Origin: Deltaproteobacteria bacterium
GTDB taxonomy: Bacteria; Desulfobacterota; Desulfobacteria; Desulfobacterales; SURF-15
Assembly (NCBI GenBank): GCA_024644775.1
Contig: JAHEHB010000123.1
Coordinates: 1 to 13,134 of the forward strand
Direction of reading: 5' to 3'
DNA: 13,134 nt
Shown: one piece after another, positions 5,878 through 12,086 of the stretch
Numbering within the stretch: the stretch's first letter is position 1
Layout: the number at the start of each line of letters is the position of its first letter
Made by a program: the position numbers and the translations under genes
The notes under the pieces: generated by a model
Seen by the model: only the letters and a program-made list of their open reading frames with translations
Told to the model about the DNA's origin: nothing
The model's database searches: none

Positions 5878-7038
5878 CTACGCTAACGGATACTTACCGC
5901 ACTCATAGGCGGTATCAAACATTGCCACCACGTTTTCCGGTGGTACCTCCGGTTGGATGTTGTGTACCGAGCACACAACATATCCACCACCAGAGCCAAG
6001 ATCTTTGATCCGCTGGCATACCTCATCGCGAACATCTTCTGGTGTACCGAATGGGAGAACATGGTGAGTGTCGACAGCCCCCCAAAAGGTGAGTCGGTCT
6101 CCAAATTCATTCTTAAGCTTCTCCGTATCCCCCATTCCGGCAGCCGAAACCTGAATCGGGTTTAGCGCTTCGACCCCAATTTCAATTAAGTCTTCAATAA
6201 TTGGGTATATGGCGCCGTCGCAGTGATAAAAACGTTTGGCAGCCGTACGTTCCTTAAAAAAGTCAAATGAGCGCTTCTGCCGGGGTTTGATCAAATCCCG
6301 GTACATCTGAGGCGAGACGATCGTTCGGTCAATCATCCCCAGATCATCAGAACTGACCATAACAATATCGATATTTTCGCCGACTTCTTCCAGGGCACGT
6401 TCTGCTATTCTCAATCGGATATCCAAGTAGTGATCCATCAGGTCGCAGGCGAACTTCGGATTTCCGGCCAGGTCCATATAAAAGTTTTCCCAGCCCCTAA
6501 GTTCGGCGCAGCGCAAGAAAAATGCGCAATTTACCACGAGAACCACTGCAAAATCCGTCTCCTCATGAAGCTCCCGGGCTCGCTCACGAAGACCTCGATA
6601 GCGGCCGGGATCATCCGGATTCGGCCACCGATGACGTTCGATAGCCGACTGCGTGTCTTCTTTGATGGGCGATTCTACGATATCATAATAAAAACCGCCT
6701 TTAGGCCGCCTCCGCACTAACCCATATTCGTCTCTATACCCGTCTTCCCCGACCGGTTCATCTTTCCAGTGGTCCGGTGCACCGATGTCGATTCGCCGAA
6801 AATCCACTTTGAAACGGTGTAGGACGTCTTCGTCCACATGCGCTGATTGAGCCAGTTTCGTATGAATACGGATTTCACGATCCGGCAATCCTAAATATTT
6901 TATAAGATTGTGGTACGCTGCTGCCGTGATGCCGTCACCACCCGCTTGTGAAAGATCGATTGGAACACGGTCCGGTTCCTGTAAATTGAGTGCCGCCATG
7001 ACGCGTTCGCGAGGTGTCATTTCCGGTTTCAATTGCAT
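5878..7038 (-). CDS. Uroporphyrinogen-decarboxylase-fold family protein (not HemE)
   Basis: This 386-residue protein opens MTPRERVMAALNLQEPDRVPIDL, the signature start of the broad UROD/methyltransferase family found in many anaerobes. It lacks the RQAGR motif of true HemE, so heme synthesis is unlikely. Related proteins include corrinoid-dependent methyltransferases (MtaA/CmuA-like), which bind Zn through an HxC...C site. Here the corresponding segment reads YHCDG (His272, Cys273, Asp274), so Asp occupies the usual second-ligand position. A later Cys356 in VVCSVHNIQPEVPPEN could complete a site. AAAAGGAGG directly before the ATG strongly supports the start. It is the last gene of the unit with xylulokinase, and a hairpin element now separates the two. 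The substrate is unknown; methyl transfer or a decarboxylation/aldol-type reaction on a sugar-derived compound are possibilities by context only. Confidence 0.88.
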   Translation of the reverse strand: MQLKPEMTPRERVMAALNLQEPDRVPIDLSQAGGDGITAAAYHNLIKYLGLPDREIRIHTKLAQSAHVDEDVLHRFKVDFRRIDIGAPDHWKDEPVGEDGYRDEYGLVRRRPKGGFYYDIVESPIKEDTQSAIERHRWPNPDDPGRYRGLRERARELHEETDFAVVLVVNCAFFLRCAELRGWENFYMDLAGNPKFACDLMDHYLDIRLRIAERALEEVGENIDIVMVSSDDLGMIDRTIVSPQMYRDLIKPRQKRSFDFFKERTAAKRFYHCDGAIYPIIEDLIEIGVEALNPIQVSAAGMGDTEKLKNEFGDRLTFWGAVDTHHVLPFGTPEDVRDEVCQRIKDLGSGGGYVVCSVHNIQPEVPPENVVAMFDTAYECGKYPLA

Positions 7039-7061
7039 ATCCTCCTTTTAAAATTCTAACT

Positions 7062-7205
7062 AGTGTCCGTCCAGGGATGAGAGAATTTTTGCAAGATCAA
7101 GGCGGGCGAGAATTTTAACCACAGGAATACATTGAGTATTTTGAGGATTAAAATTCGGAGCCCAACGCCGATATTGCGAAAATTAGCCATTTCTGGATGG
7201 GCACT
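7062..7205. mobile_element. Hairpin miniature element (MITE-like), 144 bp, with AACT target duplication
   Basis: The ends are imperfect inverted repeats: AGTGTCCGTCCAG at 7062 matches AGTGCCCATCCAG read inward from 7205. The match continues through RATG, AATTTTYGCAA and ATC..GGCG on both arms, then GAATTTTAA with TTAAAATTC, to an apex AATAC attga GTATT. The whole unit therefore folds as one long hairpin. It is flanked by AACT at 7058-7061 and 7206-7209, a likely 4-bp target duplication. It encodes no protein. Removing it plus one AACT leaves the xylulokinase stop followed by 17 nt, including the UROD-gene ribosome binding site, and then the ATG: an intact tight operon junction. It resembles short repeats I recall from Desulfobacterota genomes, but that is memory only. 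Confidence 0.8.
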
Positions 7206-8850
7206 AACTAAGGGTTTTTCTGAATTGCGCAATCCTCTCTTCAGGATTTTCGCCCGATCCCAGCGCATATTTTTCACATACCGCATATAGGTTTAGCAAT
7301 CCGTTGGTTCCATGATATATTTCAACAGCGTCTTTATCTGGTTGAACAATATCAGCAACCTTATTCTGAATGAATGGGTCTATCAATTCTTTCCAGCGTT
7401 TGCTTATTTCTTGGTTGTTTAGGTGACAGTGAGCTGCCCGGATGGCTGCCCCCAATGCTGCACTATCTCTAACTTCAAACGACTGAACCTCGGCATTAAA
7501 TACATCTGAGATAATCTTTAGTAACCCTCTATTTTCAGATCCGCCGGCCGTTACCAAAATCGTCTGGGGACGTTGTCCCATCCACTTCGAGTGAAGATAC
7601 ATGGACATGATCTGCGCTTCTGCAATTGCGCGAACATTTGTCTCTTTATCTTCTTCGCAAAATCCACCGAACCTATGGATCTCCGGTTCTAATACAAGCG
7701 GTGTAATCTCAGGAAAAAAATAAGGAAGTATGATATTCCCGTTATTTCCGGGGGGCGTCTTCAAAAGGATTTCCGAAAATTCGTTCCACGATAAACCAAA
7801 ACGGTTCTTTACATTTTCTCGGACGAGGCTCCCATTTTTAAAACATAACAGCGCCATATAACCGCCATCGGCCGTACCGAAAATGTGTCCTTCGGATGCC
7901 TCACTGGATTTCAATTGGGGTAAGTATCCGAAATAGGTATCGCTGGTGCCTAAACTGATGGCGTTTCTTTTTGTATCTCCAATAAGACCAATACCGACCA
8001 GACTGCACGGATTATCACCCGAGCCAACAATCACTTGGGTTTTTGGTTCAAAACCGTACCGCCTAACCAGGTATTCTGAAACCCCTCCAACAACCTCATC
8101 TTTTGTTTTCAACCCGGGTAGTCGCTGTAATAAACGAGGGGAAATTGCCGCTATCGCTTCCTGGCTCCACTGACCGGTTTGGACATTTGCCAGATTCATT
8201 CCAAAACCATCCCCTGCGTCTAATGGTGCAAGCCGGCCGATCAAAAGAGAGGTCACAAAAGAACTGATTAATGCGATATGATCCGTTTGATCATAGCCTT
8301 GAGGATCTTCCTTACAGAATTTTCGAATTTGTGGGCCGGCAAATCTTTCAGTGGCTCGTGACCCGGTAAGTTCAGCAACTTTTTTATCGCCACCCAACGC
8401 TTCGGTAATTTCCGCACATGCTTCGTTGGTGCTCGAATCCATCCACACCGGAGATGTCGTTCTTGAAAAAATATCATGAAGTTGCCGGTCTAAAGACAGG
8501 GACGGTTCAAGGTTGGCGAGATGGTGTGAAACCCGGTCGTTTAAATAAACACTGCCATGCTGCTGTGCAGAGACACCGATGGCCCGAATCTGTTTAGTAA
8601 GGCCCTTTTTTTTTAATATATCCAAGATATCATCGACCGCCTCCACCCACATACGGGGGTTTGCATGAACCACTGTCGGATCATCTCCAATAATAACGCC
8701 GCCCTGGGTCTTGTAGGCCGGATACTGCTCGTCAAAAGTAAGGGCAGTCTGCTGAATATCTCCATTTGAAATTTCAACGACAACGGCAGTGAGACTCTGG
8801 GTGCTTAAATCGAGACCTAAAAACCGGCCATTTTCCATTTTATTCAACAT
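7204..8850 (-). CDS. xylB: Xylulokinase (FGGY carbohydrate kinase)
   Basis: This 548-residue kinase has the FGGY order. GLDLSTQSLTAVV (about 12-24) is the first phosphate loop, SAQQHGSVY (94-102) and WMDSST (136-141) are sugar-binding segments, and DGFGMNL has the probable catalytic Asp214. GSGDNPCS (276-283), SLGTSDT (299-305) and the adenosine motif TAGGSEN (434-440) follow. The long form with QYPAY..QGG and DGxGMNL resembles eukaryotic-type xylulokinase (XYLB) more than the ~485-residue E. coli enzyme. By family it phosphorylates D-xylulose to D-xylulose 5-phosphate in the cytoplasm, feeding the pentose phosphate pathway; a different ketose is possible. No xylose isomerase or sugar transporter is nearby. 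The start at 8850 has only a weak TGGA upstream; Met5 is an alternative. The stop TAG straddles the end of the miniature element and the duplicated target bases. Confidence 0.88.
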   Translation of the reverse strand: MLNKMENGRFLGLDLSTQSLTAVVVEISNGDIQQTALTFDEQYPAYKTQGGVIIGDDPTVVHANPRMWVEAVDDILDILKKKGLTKQIRAIGVSAQQHGSVYLNDRVSHHLANLEPSLSLDRQLHDIFSRTTSPVWMDSSTNEACAEITEALGGDKKVAELTGSRATERFAGPQIRKFCKEDPQGYDQTDHIALISSFVTSLLIGRLAPLDAGDGFGMNLANVQTGQWSQEAIAAISPRLLQRLPGLKTKDEVVGGVSEYLVRRYGFEPKTQVIVGSGDNPCSLVGIGLIGDTKRNAISLGTSDTYFGYLPQLKSSEASEGHIFGTADGGYMALLCFKNGSLVRENVKNRFGLSWNEFSEILLKTPPGNNGNIILPYFFPEITPLVLEPEIHRFGGFCEEDKETNVRAIAEAQIMSMYLHSKWMGQRPQTILVTAGGSENRGLLKIISDVFNAEVQSFEVRDSAALGAAIRAAHCHLNNQEISKRWKELIDPFIQNKVADIVQPDKDAVEIYHGTNGLLNLYAVCEKYALGSGENPEERIAQFRKTLS

Positions 8851-8871
8851 TGTTCCAAAAAATGAAAATAT

Positions 8872-9525
8872 CTATTGCGGGTGCTTTTTAGAAAAATCCC
8901 GTTCATCCATCTTACTGAACAAATAAATCAAAAAAGATACCAAAATTAATGCCACAATACTCAGTATTGCAAAAAACCGATCCGAAAAAATCGAAAGGGC
9001 CGGAGAAAATGCAGACACGCCATGAGAATCACAGTAATTTTTAAACTCTGGTGTATTGACAAATTTGTAAAATATTTCATTGCGGCTGACACCATCATAT
9101 AATTTCTTAACATAAGAGTTGTAATTTTTCTCCGGCTCTCGGCTGTATAAACATCGATATAAAGTTGTCACAAAATTTTCATTTGTTAAAATTCGATTCG
9201 TAAACTCCGGGCTAGATAACAATTGACCCGCAGTGTCAGCGCCGTGAACTTCACCGCTCATCAAGCGATTTACATGATAATTCAGGCCTTCCGGATCAGG
9301 ATCTCTACCTAAACACTGTTGATAAAGCGTGGTTACAAACTTCTCAACATCGGATCGCTCTGCAAAGACGTTTGACGTAGACAAAATCAGATACAAGCCT
9401 AGTATAGAAGATACCAAACCAACACAATGATGTTTAGCCCAATTTCTATAGCATTTTCTTATCAAGTTTAATAAATTCGATACCTGTTGAATATAGACCC
9501 CATGTTTTACTCGAACTCGGGCCAT
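8872..9525 (-). CDS. DUF4214-like repeat protein with N- and C-terminal membrane segments
   Basis: This 217-residue protein has a hydrophobic segment at about 34-54 (signal peptide or anchor), then two copies of a phycobilisome-linker-like DUF4214 repeat. The first, at about 59-112, has FVTTLYQQCLGRDPDPEGLNYHVNRL and SPEF; the second, at 117-165, has FVTTLYRCLYSREPEKNYNSYVKKL and TPEF. A C-terminal helix at about 184-204 is followed by a charged cytoplasmic tail. DUF4214 repeats occur in surface, S-layer-like and glycosyltransferase-linked proteins; the role here is unknown. The repeats should lie in the periplasm, anchored in the inner membrane. The start overlaps the upstream lipoprotein gene by 19 nt with no strong ribosome binding site, implying translational coupling. 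Xylulokinase follows after 21 nt. The unusually long N-region before the hydrophobic core suggests a downstream start could be used. Confidence 0.8.
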   Translation of the reverse strand: MARVRVKHGVYIQQVSNLLNLIRKCYRNWAKHHCVGLVSSILGLYLILSTSNVFAERSDVEKFVTTLYQQCLGRDPDPEGLNYHVNRLMSGEVHGADTAGQLLSSPEFTNRILTNENFVTTLYRCLYSREPEKNYNSYVKKLYDGVSRNEIFYKFVNTPEFKNYCDSHGVSAFSPALSIFSDRFFAILSIVALILVSFLIYLFSKMDERDFSKKHPQ

Positions 9526-9911
9526 CCATCATCGATGTTCCATTTTTTTTGTGCCGGATCATACACCCACAATAGATGAACCAAAAGGGTTTTCACAACC
9601 ACATCGTCGATTTTGTAATATTGAATTTCAGCAATCTGACGAATCTGTGTTTTGTCCTCTAATGGTACGGTTTGTATAATTTCATAAGAGGTAATTTTTA
9701 TCCGTTTTAACATTCCACGATCGGAAAGAATTTTCCCCAATTGCGCATCTTTCCTGAACCGTATGGCGGCTTCGAAATTGGACCAACGCATCGCCTGGCT
9801 AAAACTATCGGTTGTCTCACCAAACTTGTTTGTTCGCACCATGTCTGAAACGGCCGTACAACCGGCAATCATTATAAATAGCAAAAAAGCTGCAACCTTA
9901 TATAGCTTCAT
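9507..9911 (-). CDS. Small lipoprotein
   Basis: This 134-residue protein has a classic lipoprotein signal: MKLYKVAAFLLFIMIAGC, with the lipobox I-A-G-C and lipidation at Cys18. Ala at +3 and Thr at +2 do not suggest inner-membrane retention, so outer-membrane sorting is plausible. The mature region (SQAMRWSNFEAAIRF..., IQTVPLEDKTQIRQIAEIQYY, LLWVYDPAQKKWNIDDGWPEF) looks like an NTF2-like or cystatin-like alpha+beta fold, with the common ending of a conserved Trp and 'W.I.DGWP'. AGGA 7 nt before the ATG supports the start. It is the first gene of the leftward unit and overlaps the DUF4214-like gene by 19 nt, so the two proteins probably work together in the envelope. I cannot name the family. 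Confidence 0.82.
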   Translation of the reverse strand: MKLYKVAAFLLFIMIAGCTAVSDMVRTNKFGETTDSFSQAMRWSNFEAAIRFRKDAQLGKILSDRGMLKRIKITSYEIIQTVPLEDKTQIRQIAEIQYYKIDDVVVKTLLVHLLWVYDPAQKKWNIDDGWPEFE

Positions 9912-9934
9912 TTTGATCCTATCCTATCCAATCT

Positions 9935-9948
9935 AGGCGATATCGCCT
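9935..9948. promoter_or_regulatory. 14-bp perfect palindrome upstream of the lipoprotein gene
   Basis: AGGCGATATCGCCT is its own reverse complement and ends 23 nt before the lipoprotein start codon. It could be a regulator site in the leader of the four-gene unit or a short hairpin near the ribosome binding site. A role is inferred from position only. Confidence 0.4.
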
Positions 9949-10084
9949 TCCATCCGTTCAGAGCGGTTGCCTTTCCGGAAAAGACACTTACTGATATTTA
10001 ATATCATCGTGGATGTTCTAAAGGGTTTAAATGATGATAGCAAGCATATTTCCATCAATCAGATGAACACCTCGTTCGGTTTAT

Positions 10085-10187
10085 TAAATTACACAAGTTT
10101 CGCACCCCTAGTTTTACTCGAGTCCCTGTTGATGTACGTCTTGCATCCATTATCCGAGAAAAAGGGGTGCGAAACTTGTGTAATTTA
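10085..10187. mobile_element. Miniature inverted-repeat element with 25-bp perfect ends (103 bp)
   Basis: The 25 bases at 10085-10109 are exactly reverse-complementary to 10163-10187; the core of each end is ACACAAGTTTCGCACCCC. The 53-bp centre has no coding capacity. If the ends are taken as ACACAAG...CTTGTGT, they are flanked on both sides by AATT, a possible 4-bp target duplication. AATT is itself palindromic, so this is ambiguous. The ends are unlike those of the element at 7062-7205, so this is a separate family. Alternatives are a large cruciform regulatory site or a remnant of an insertion sequence with these terminal repeats. Confidence 0.65.
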
Positions 10188-10240
10188 TCTCTAAATCTTG
10201 AAAATTGTCAATTGTAGTTCCAAAATTCTCACACCCGGTA

Positions 10241-10270
10241 TTGCAAAGATTCCACAAGCGATTGTAATAT
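10241..10270 (+). promoter_or_regulatory. Candidate promoter of the amidohydrolase gene
   Basis: TTGCAA at 10241-10246 and TAATAT at 10265-10270 are separated by 18 nt. They lie 51 nt before the start codon, downstream of the miniature element, so the element would be outside the transcript. Confidence 0.4.
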
Positions 10271-10320
10271 GTGAAGTATGAATCTAATAGCGCACCATAT
10301 GGAAAAATAAGGAGTTAATT

Positions 10321-11304
10321 ATGGAGAATATTGAAATTATTGATGTTCATACCCATCTGGCTCGGACGGTGGACGAGGAGGAAACGTATTTTCTGGTTCC
10401 GGGAAGACGCAAGCAGGATCGGTATGCGACTCCGGATCGGGTGATAGCGTATATGGACAGGGCTGGTATCTCACGGATCGCTTTTATGACGCTGATTCCT
10501 CGTCAGTATCGAGGACCTCTCGTTGAGAAGGCAAAGTTGAAAGGGTTGCCGGAAAAAGAACGACGGGGAAAAGAGAGAGTCCTTGCCGGACAGGTTGCGC
10601 CGATTATGCGGGAATTCAATCAGTGGGGATGTGAGGTCGGGAAACGCTTCCCCAGGCTTCTGCCGTTCTCTTGCATCTCAAAGGAGCTGGGTGAGGCCGA
10701 AGTCATTGCTCAAGAGGTGGAACTTCGGGCAAACCAAGGCGCCAAAGGCATAAAGATGCACCCGGGAATGTTCTCCTTCTTTCCGGATGATGAGGCGCTC
10801 TGGCCGGCTTATGAAAAGTGCCAGGAATTGGGTCTTCCGATACTTGCCGATTCGGGACCATGGCCGGCACCCCACGTACTGGTTGAATTCCCATCCCCTG
10901 TGGTCGCTCCGGCAGCCAATGGTGGTAAGGACTTTGCTGAACCAAAGAATTGGTCCAGGGTCGCCGAGGCATTCCCGCGACTTACCATTATTCTGGCTCA
11001 TCTTGGTTCAGCTTGGTGGGATGAGAGAGTTGAGCTTGCGCGCCAACATAAAAATGTGTTTTTTGATACCTCCCAAGGATTCGCCGCGACAGATCGTATT
11101 CCGTATTGCTCTAACCGGAGCCTCGCAGAGGAGGACGTCATTCGGATCTTTCGAAAGATCGGCGTCGAGAGAATAATGTTCGGCACTGACTTTCCAGCAT
11201 TGGAGCTCCAAATGCAGTCGGAGCAGCTCATGCGGCTTCCATTTACCAATGAAGAAAAAAAGATGATTTTCGCGGAAAATGCCAAACGCATCCTCGGTCT
11301 ATAG
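10321..11304 (+). CDS. Amidohydrolase-2 family metal-dependent hydrolase (COG2159 type)
   Basis: This 327-residue TIM-barrel protein has IIDVHTH at the N-terminus (metal ligands His10 and His12), GIKMHPG near 143-149, IILAHLGSAWWDE with His227, and RIMFGTDFPA with Asp290, matching the amidohydrolase-2/ACMSD-like family of hydrolases and decarboxylases. At the place where family members usually have a His ligand (LPVLIHTG), this protein reads LPILADSG, with Asp177 instead. AAGGAG 6 nt before the ATG supports the start. There is no signal peptide, so it is cytoplasmic. It stands alone between a divergent promoter region and the toxin-antitoxin pair. Its codon use looks somewhat GC-richer than the genes downstream. 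The substrate is unknown; the family acts on aromatic carboxylates, amides and lactones. Confidence 0.88.
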   Translation: MENIEIIDVHTHLARTVDEEETYFLVPGRRKQDRYATPDRVIAYMDRAGISRIAFMTLIPRQYRGPLVEKAKLKGLPEKERRGKERVLAGQVAPIMREFNQWGCEVGKRFPRLLPFSCISKELGEAEVIAQEVELRANQGAKGIKMHPGMFSFFPDDEALWPAYEKCQELGLPILADSGPWPAPHVLVEFPSPVVAPAANGGKDFAEPKNWSRVAEAFPRLTIILAHLGSAWWDERVELARQHKNVFFDTSQGFAATDRIPYCSNRSLAEEDVIRIFRKIGVERIMFGTDFPALELQMQSEQLMRLPFTNEEKKMIFAENAKRILGL

Positions 11305-11348
11305 GGAGTTTGTGGAAATCTCCCGCTTAAACATGAACAGTATGAAGG

Positions 11349-11383
11349 AGATTTTTTCTTGACAAGTTGTCAAGAAAAAATCT
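11349..11383. promoter_or_regulatory. 35-bp perfect palindrome, probable operator of the right toxin-antitoxin pair
   Basis: Two 17-base arms (11349-11365 and 11367-11383) are exact reverse complements around a single G; the inner part reads TTCTTGACAAGTTGTCAAGA. It contains the -35 element of the antitoxin promoter and covers the spacer. No T-tract follows, so it is not a good terminator for the amidohydrolase gene, although it might fold in read-through RNA. It probably binds the Phd/VapB-type antitoxin. Confidence 0.7.
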
Positions 11384-11388
11384 ATCTT
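11359..11388 (+). promoter_or_regulatory. Promoter of the right toxin-antitoxin pair
   Basis: A perfect TTGACA at 11359-11364 and TATCTT at 11383-11388 are spaced by 18 nt, and the antitoxin ATG is 29 nt downstream. The promoter is embedded in the 35-bp palindrome, so binding there would directly block RNA polymerase. Confidence 0.6.
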
Positions 11389-11417
11389 TGCTGTAATATT
11401 ATCGCCTGGAGGAAAAA

Positions 11418-11657
11418 ATGCAGACAATGACCGTTGGGGAGCTAAAAGCACAGTTTTCTGAAATCCTCGAGAAGGTTCGCGAAGGGGAGGAAATTGTCAT
11501 TAGTTACGGTAAAAAGCGAGAAAAAGTAGCGGTTCTTCTTCCCTATTCACGTTATAGCAAAAAACGAGAAAGGAAGTTAGGCCTTCTCAAAGGGCATGCC
11601 ACCTGCATCATACATGATGACTTTAAGATAACTGATGAGGAGTTGCTCCATTCATGA
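11418..11657 (+). CDS. Antitoxin of the Phd/YefM type
   Basis: This 79-residue protein begins MQTMTVGELKAQFSEILEKVREGEEIVISYGKKREKVAVLLPY, the Phd/YefM DNA-binding fold, followed by a charged C-terminal tail (ITDEELLHS) expected to neutralise the toxin. GGAGG 5 nt before the ATG is a strong ribosome binding site, in contrast to the weaker site of the toxin, which helps keep antitoxin in excess. It overlaps the toxin start by ATGA. The palindrome at 11349-11383 is its likely operator. Confidence 0.9.
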   Translation: MQTMTVGELKAQFSEILEKVREGEEIVISYGKKREKVAVLLPYSRYSKKRERKLGLLKGHATCIIHDDFKITDEELLHS

Positions 11658-12049
11658 GATATTTGCTTGATACTCATTGTCTTTTATGGGCCATTTTCAA
11701 TCCTGAAAAGTTAAGCAAATCAGCAAGAGAGAAAATAAAGGACGCTGAAAACGATATATCCGTCAGTGTGGTGAGTTTTTGGGAGATTTCCTTGAAATAC
11801 GCCCTGAGAAAACTCGAATTGACGAACTCAGTGCCCGAAGATCTACCTAAGATTACTCAGAAAATGGGTATTGAAGTGTTACCGATAAATTCCCATGAGG
11901 CAGCGAGTTTTCATAAGCTTCCAAGACTTGCGCACAAAGATCCTTTTGATCGTATAATCATCTGGCAGGCGATTCAAAAAAAATTGACGCTCATATCGAG
12001 TGACCAAGAATTTAGACAATATCAGCAATTTGGGCTCAAACTCAATTAG
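11654..12049 (+). CDS. PIN-domain toxin (VapC-like, DTHxLLW subgroup)
   Basis: This 131-residue PIN nuclease has Asp6 in LLDTHCLLWAI, Glu44 in SFWEISLKYA, Asp96 and Asp99 in HKDPFDRIII, and Asp117 in LISSDQEF. This is the conserved acidic set and the DTHxLLW opening typical of the PIN proteins that pair with Phd-type antitoxins. It would act as an Mg2+-dependent ribonuclease when free. Its ATGA overlap with the antitoxin gene indicates coupled translation. It differs clearly from the left PIN toxin (148 residues, DTNILFY opening), so the two pairs are not recent duplicates. It ends 37 nt before the tex gene, and I see no terminator between, so some read-through into tex is possible. Confidence 0.9.
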   Translation: MRYLLDTHCLLWAIFNPEKLSKSAREKIKDAENDISVSVVSFWEISLKYALRKLELTNSVPEDLPKITQKMGIEVLPINSHEAASFHKLPRLAHKDPFDRIIIWQAIQKKLTLISSDQEFRQYQQFGLKLN

Positions 12050-12086
12050 AGAGGCGATTTAATTATGTTTTGGAGAAATCAAATAT

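Larger units (their letters stand above)
9912..10320. other. Divergent intergenic region (409 bp)
   Basis: This separates the leftward lipoprotein unit from the rightward amidohydrolase. It holds a 14-bp palindrome near the lipoprotein start, a smaller palindrome TGATATTTAATATCA at 9992-10006, a miniature element with 25-bp perfect inverted ends (10085-10187), and a candidate promoter for the amidohydrolase. I see no convincing gene in it; a TTG-started frame at 9967-10194 has no ribosome binding site and runs through the element. I could not identify a clear promoter for the leftward unit. Confidence 0.7.

Noticed and set aside
7056..7286. A 76-codon minus-strand frame across the end of xylulokinase
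   Set aside because: It overlaps the kinase in another frame and then runs through the hairpin element. It has no ribosome binding site and the protein is unconvincing.
9967..10194. A 75-codon plus-strand frame in the divergent intergenic region
   Set aside because: It starts with TTG without a ribosome binding site, and its second half is the inverted-repeat element, so it is most likely chance.
10703..11291. Several minus- and plus-strand frames inside the amidohydrolase
   Set aside because: They are shadows of a well-supported coding region with conserved metal-site motifs in the main frame.
11349..11383. The 35-bp palindrome as a terminator of the amidohydrolase gene
   Set aside because: No T-tract follows the stem, and the promoter elements and antitoxin start immediately downstream fit an operator better.
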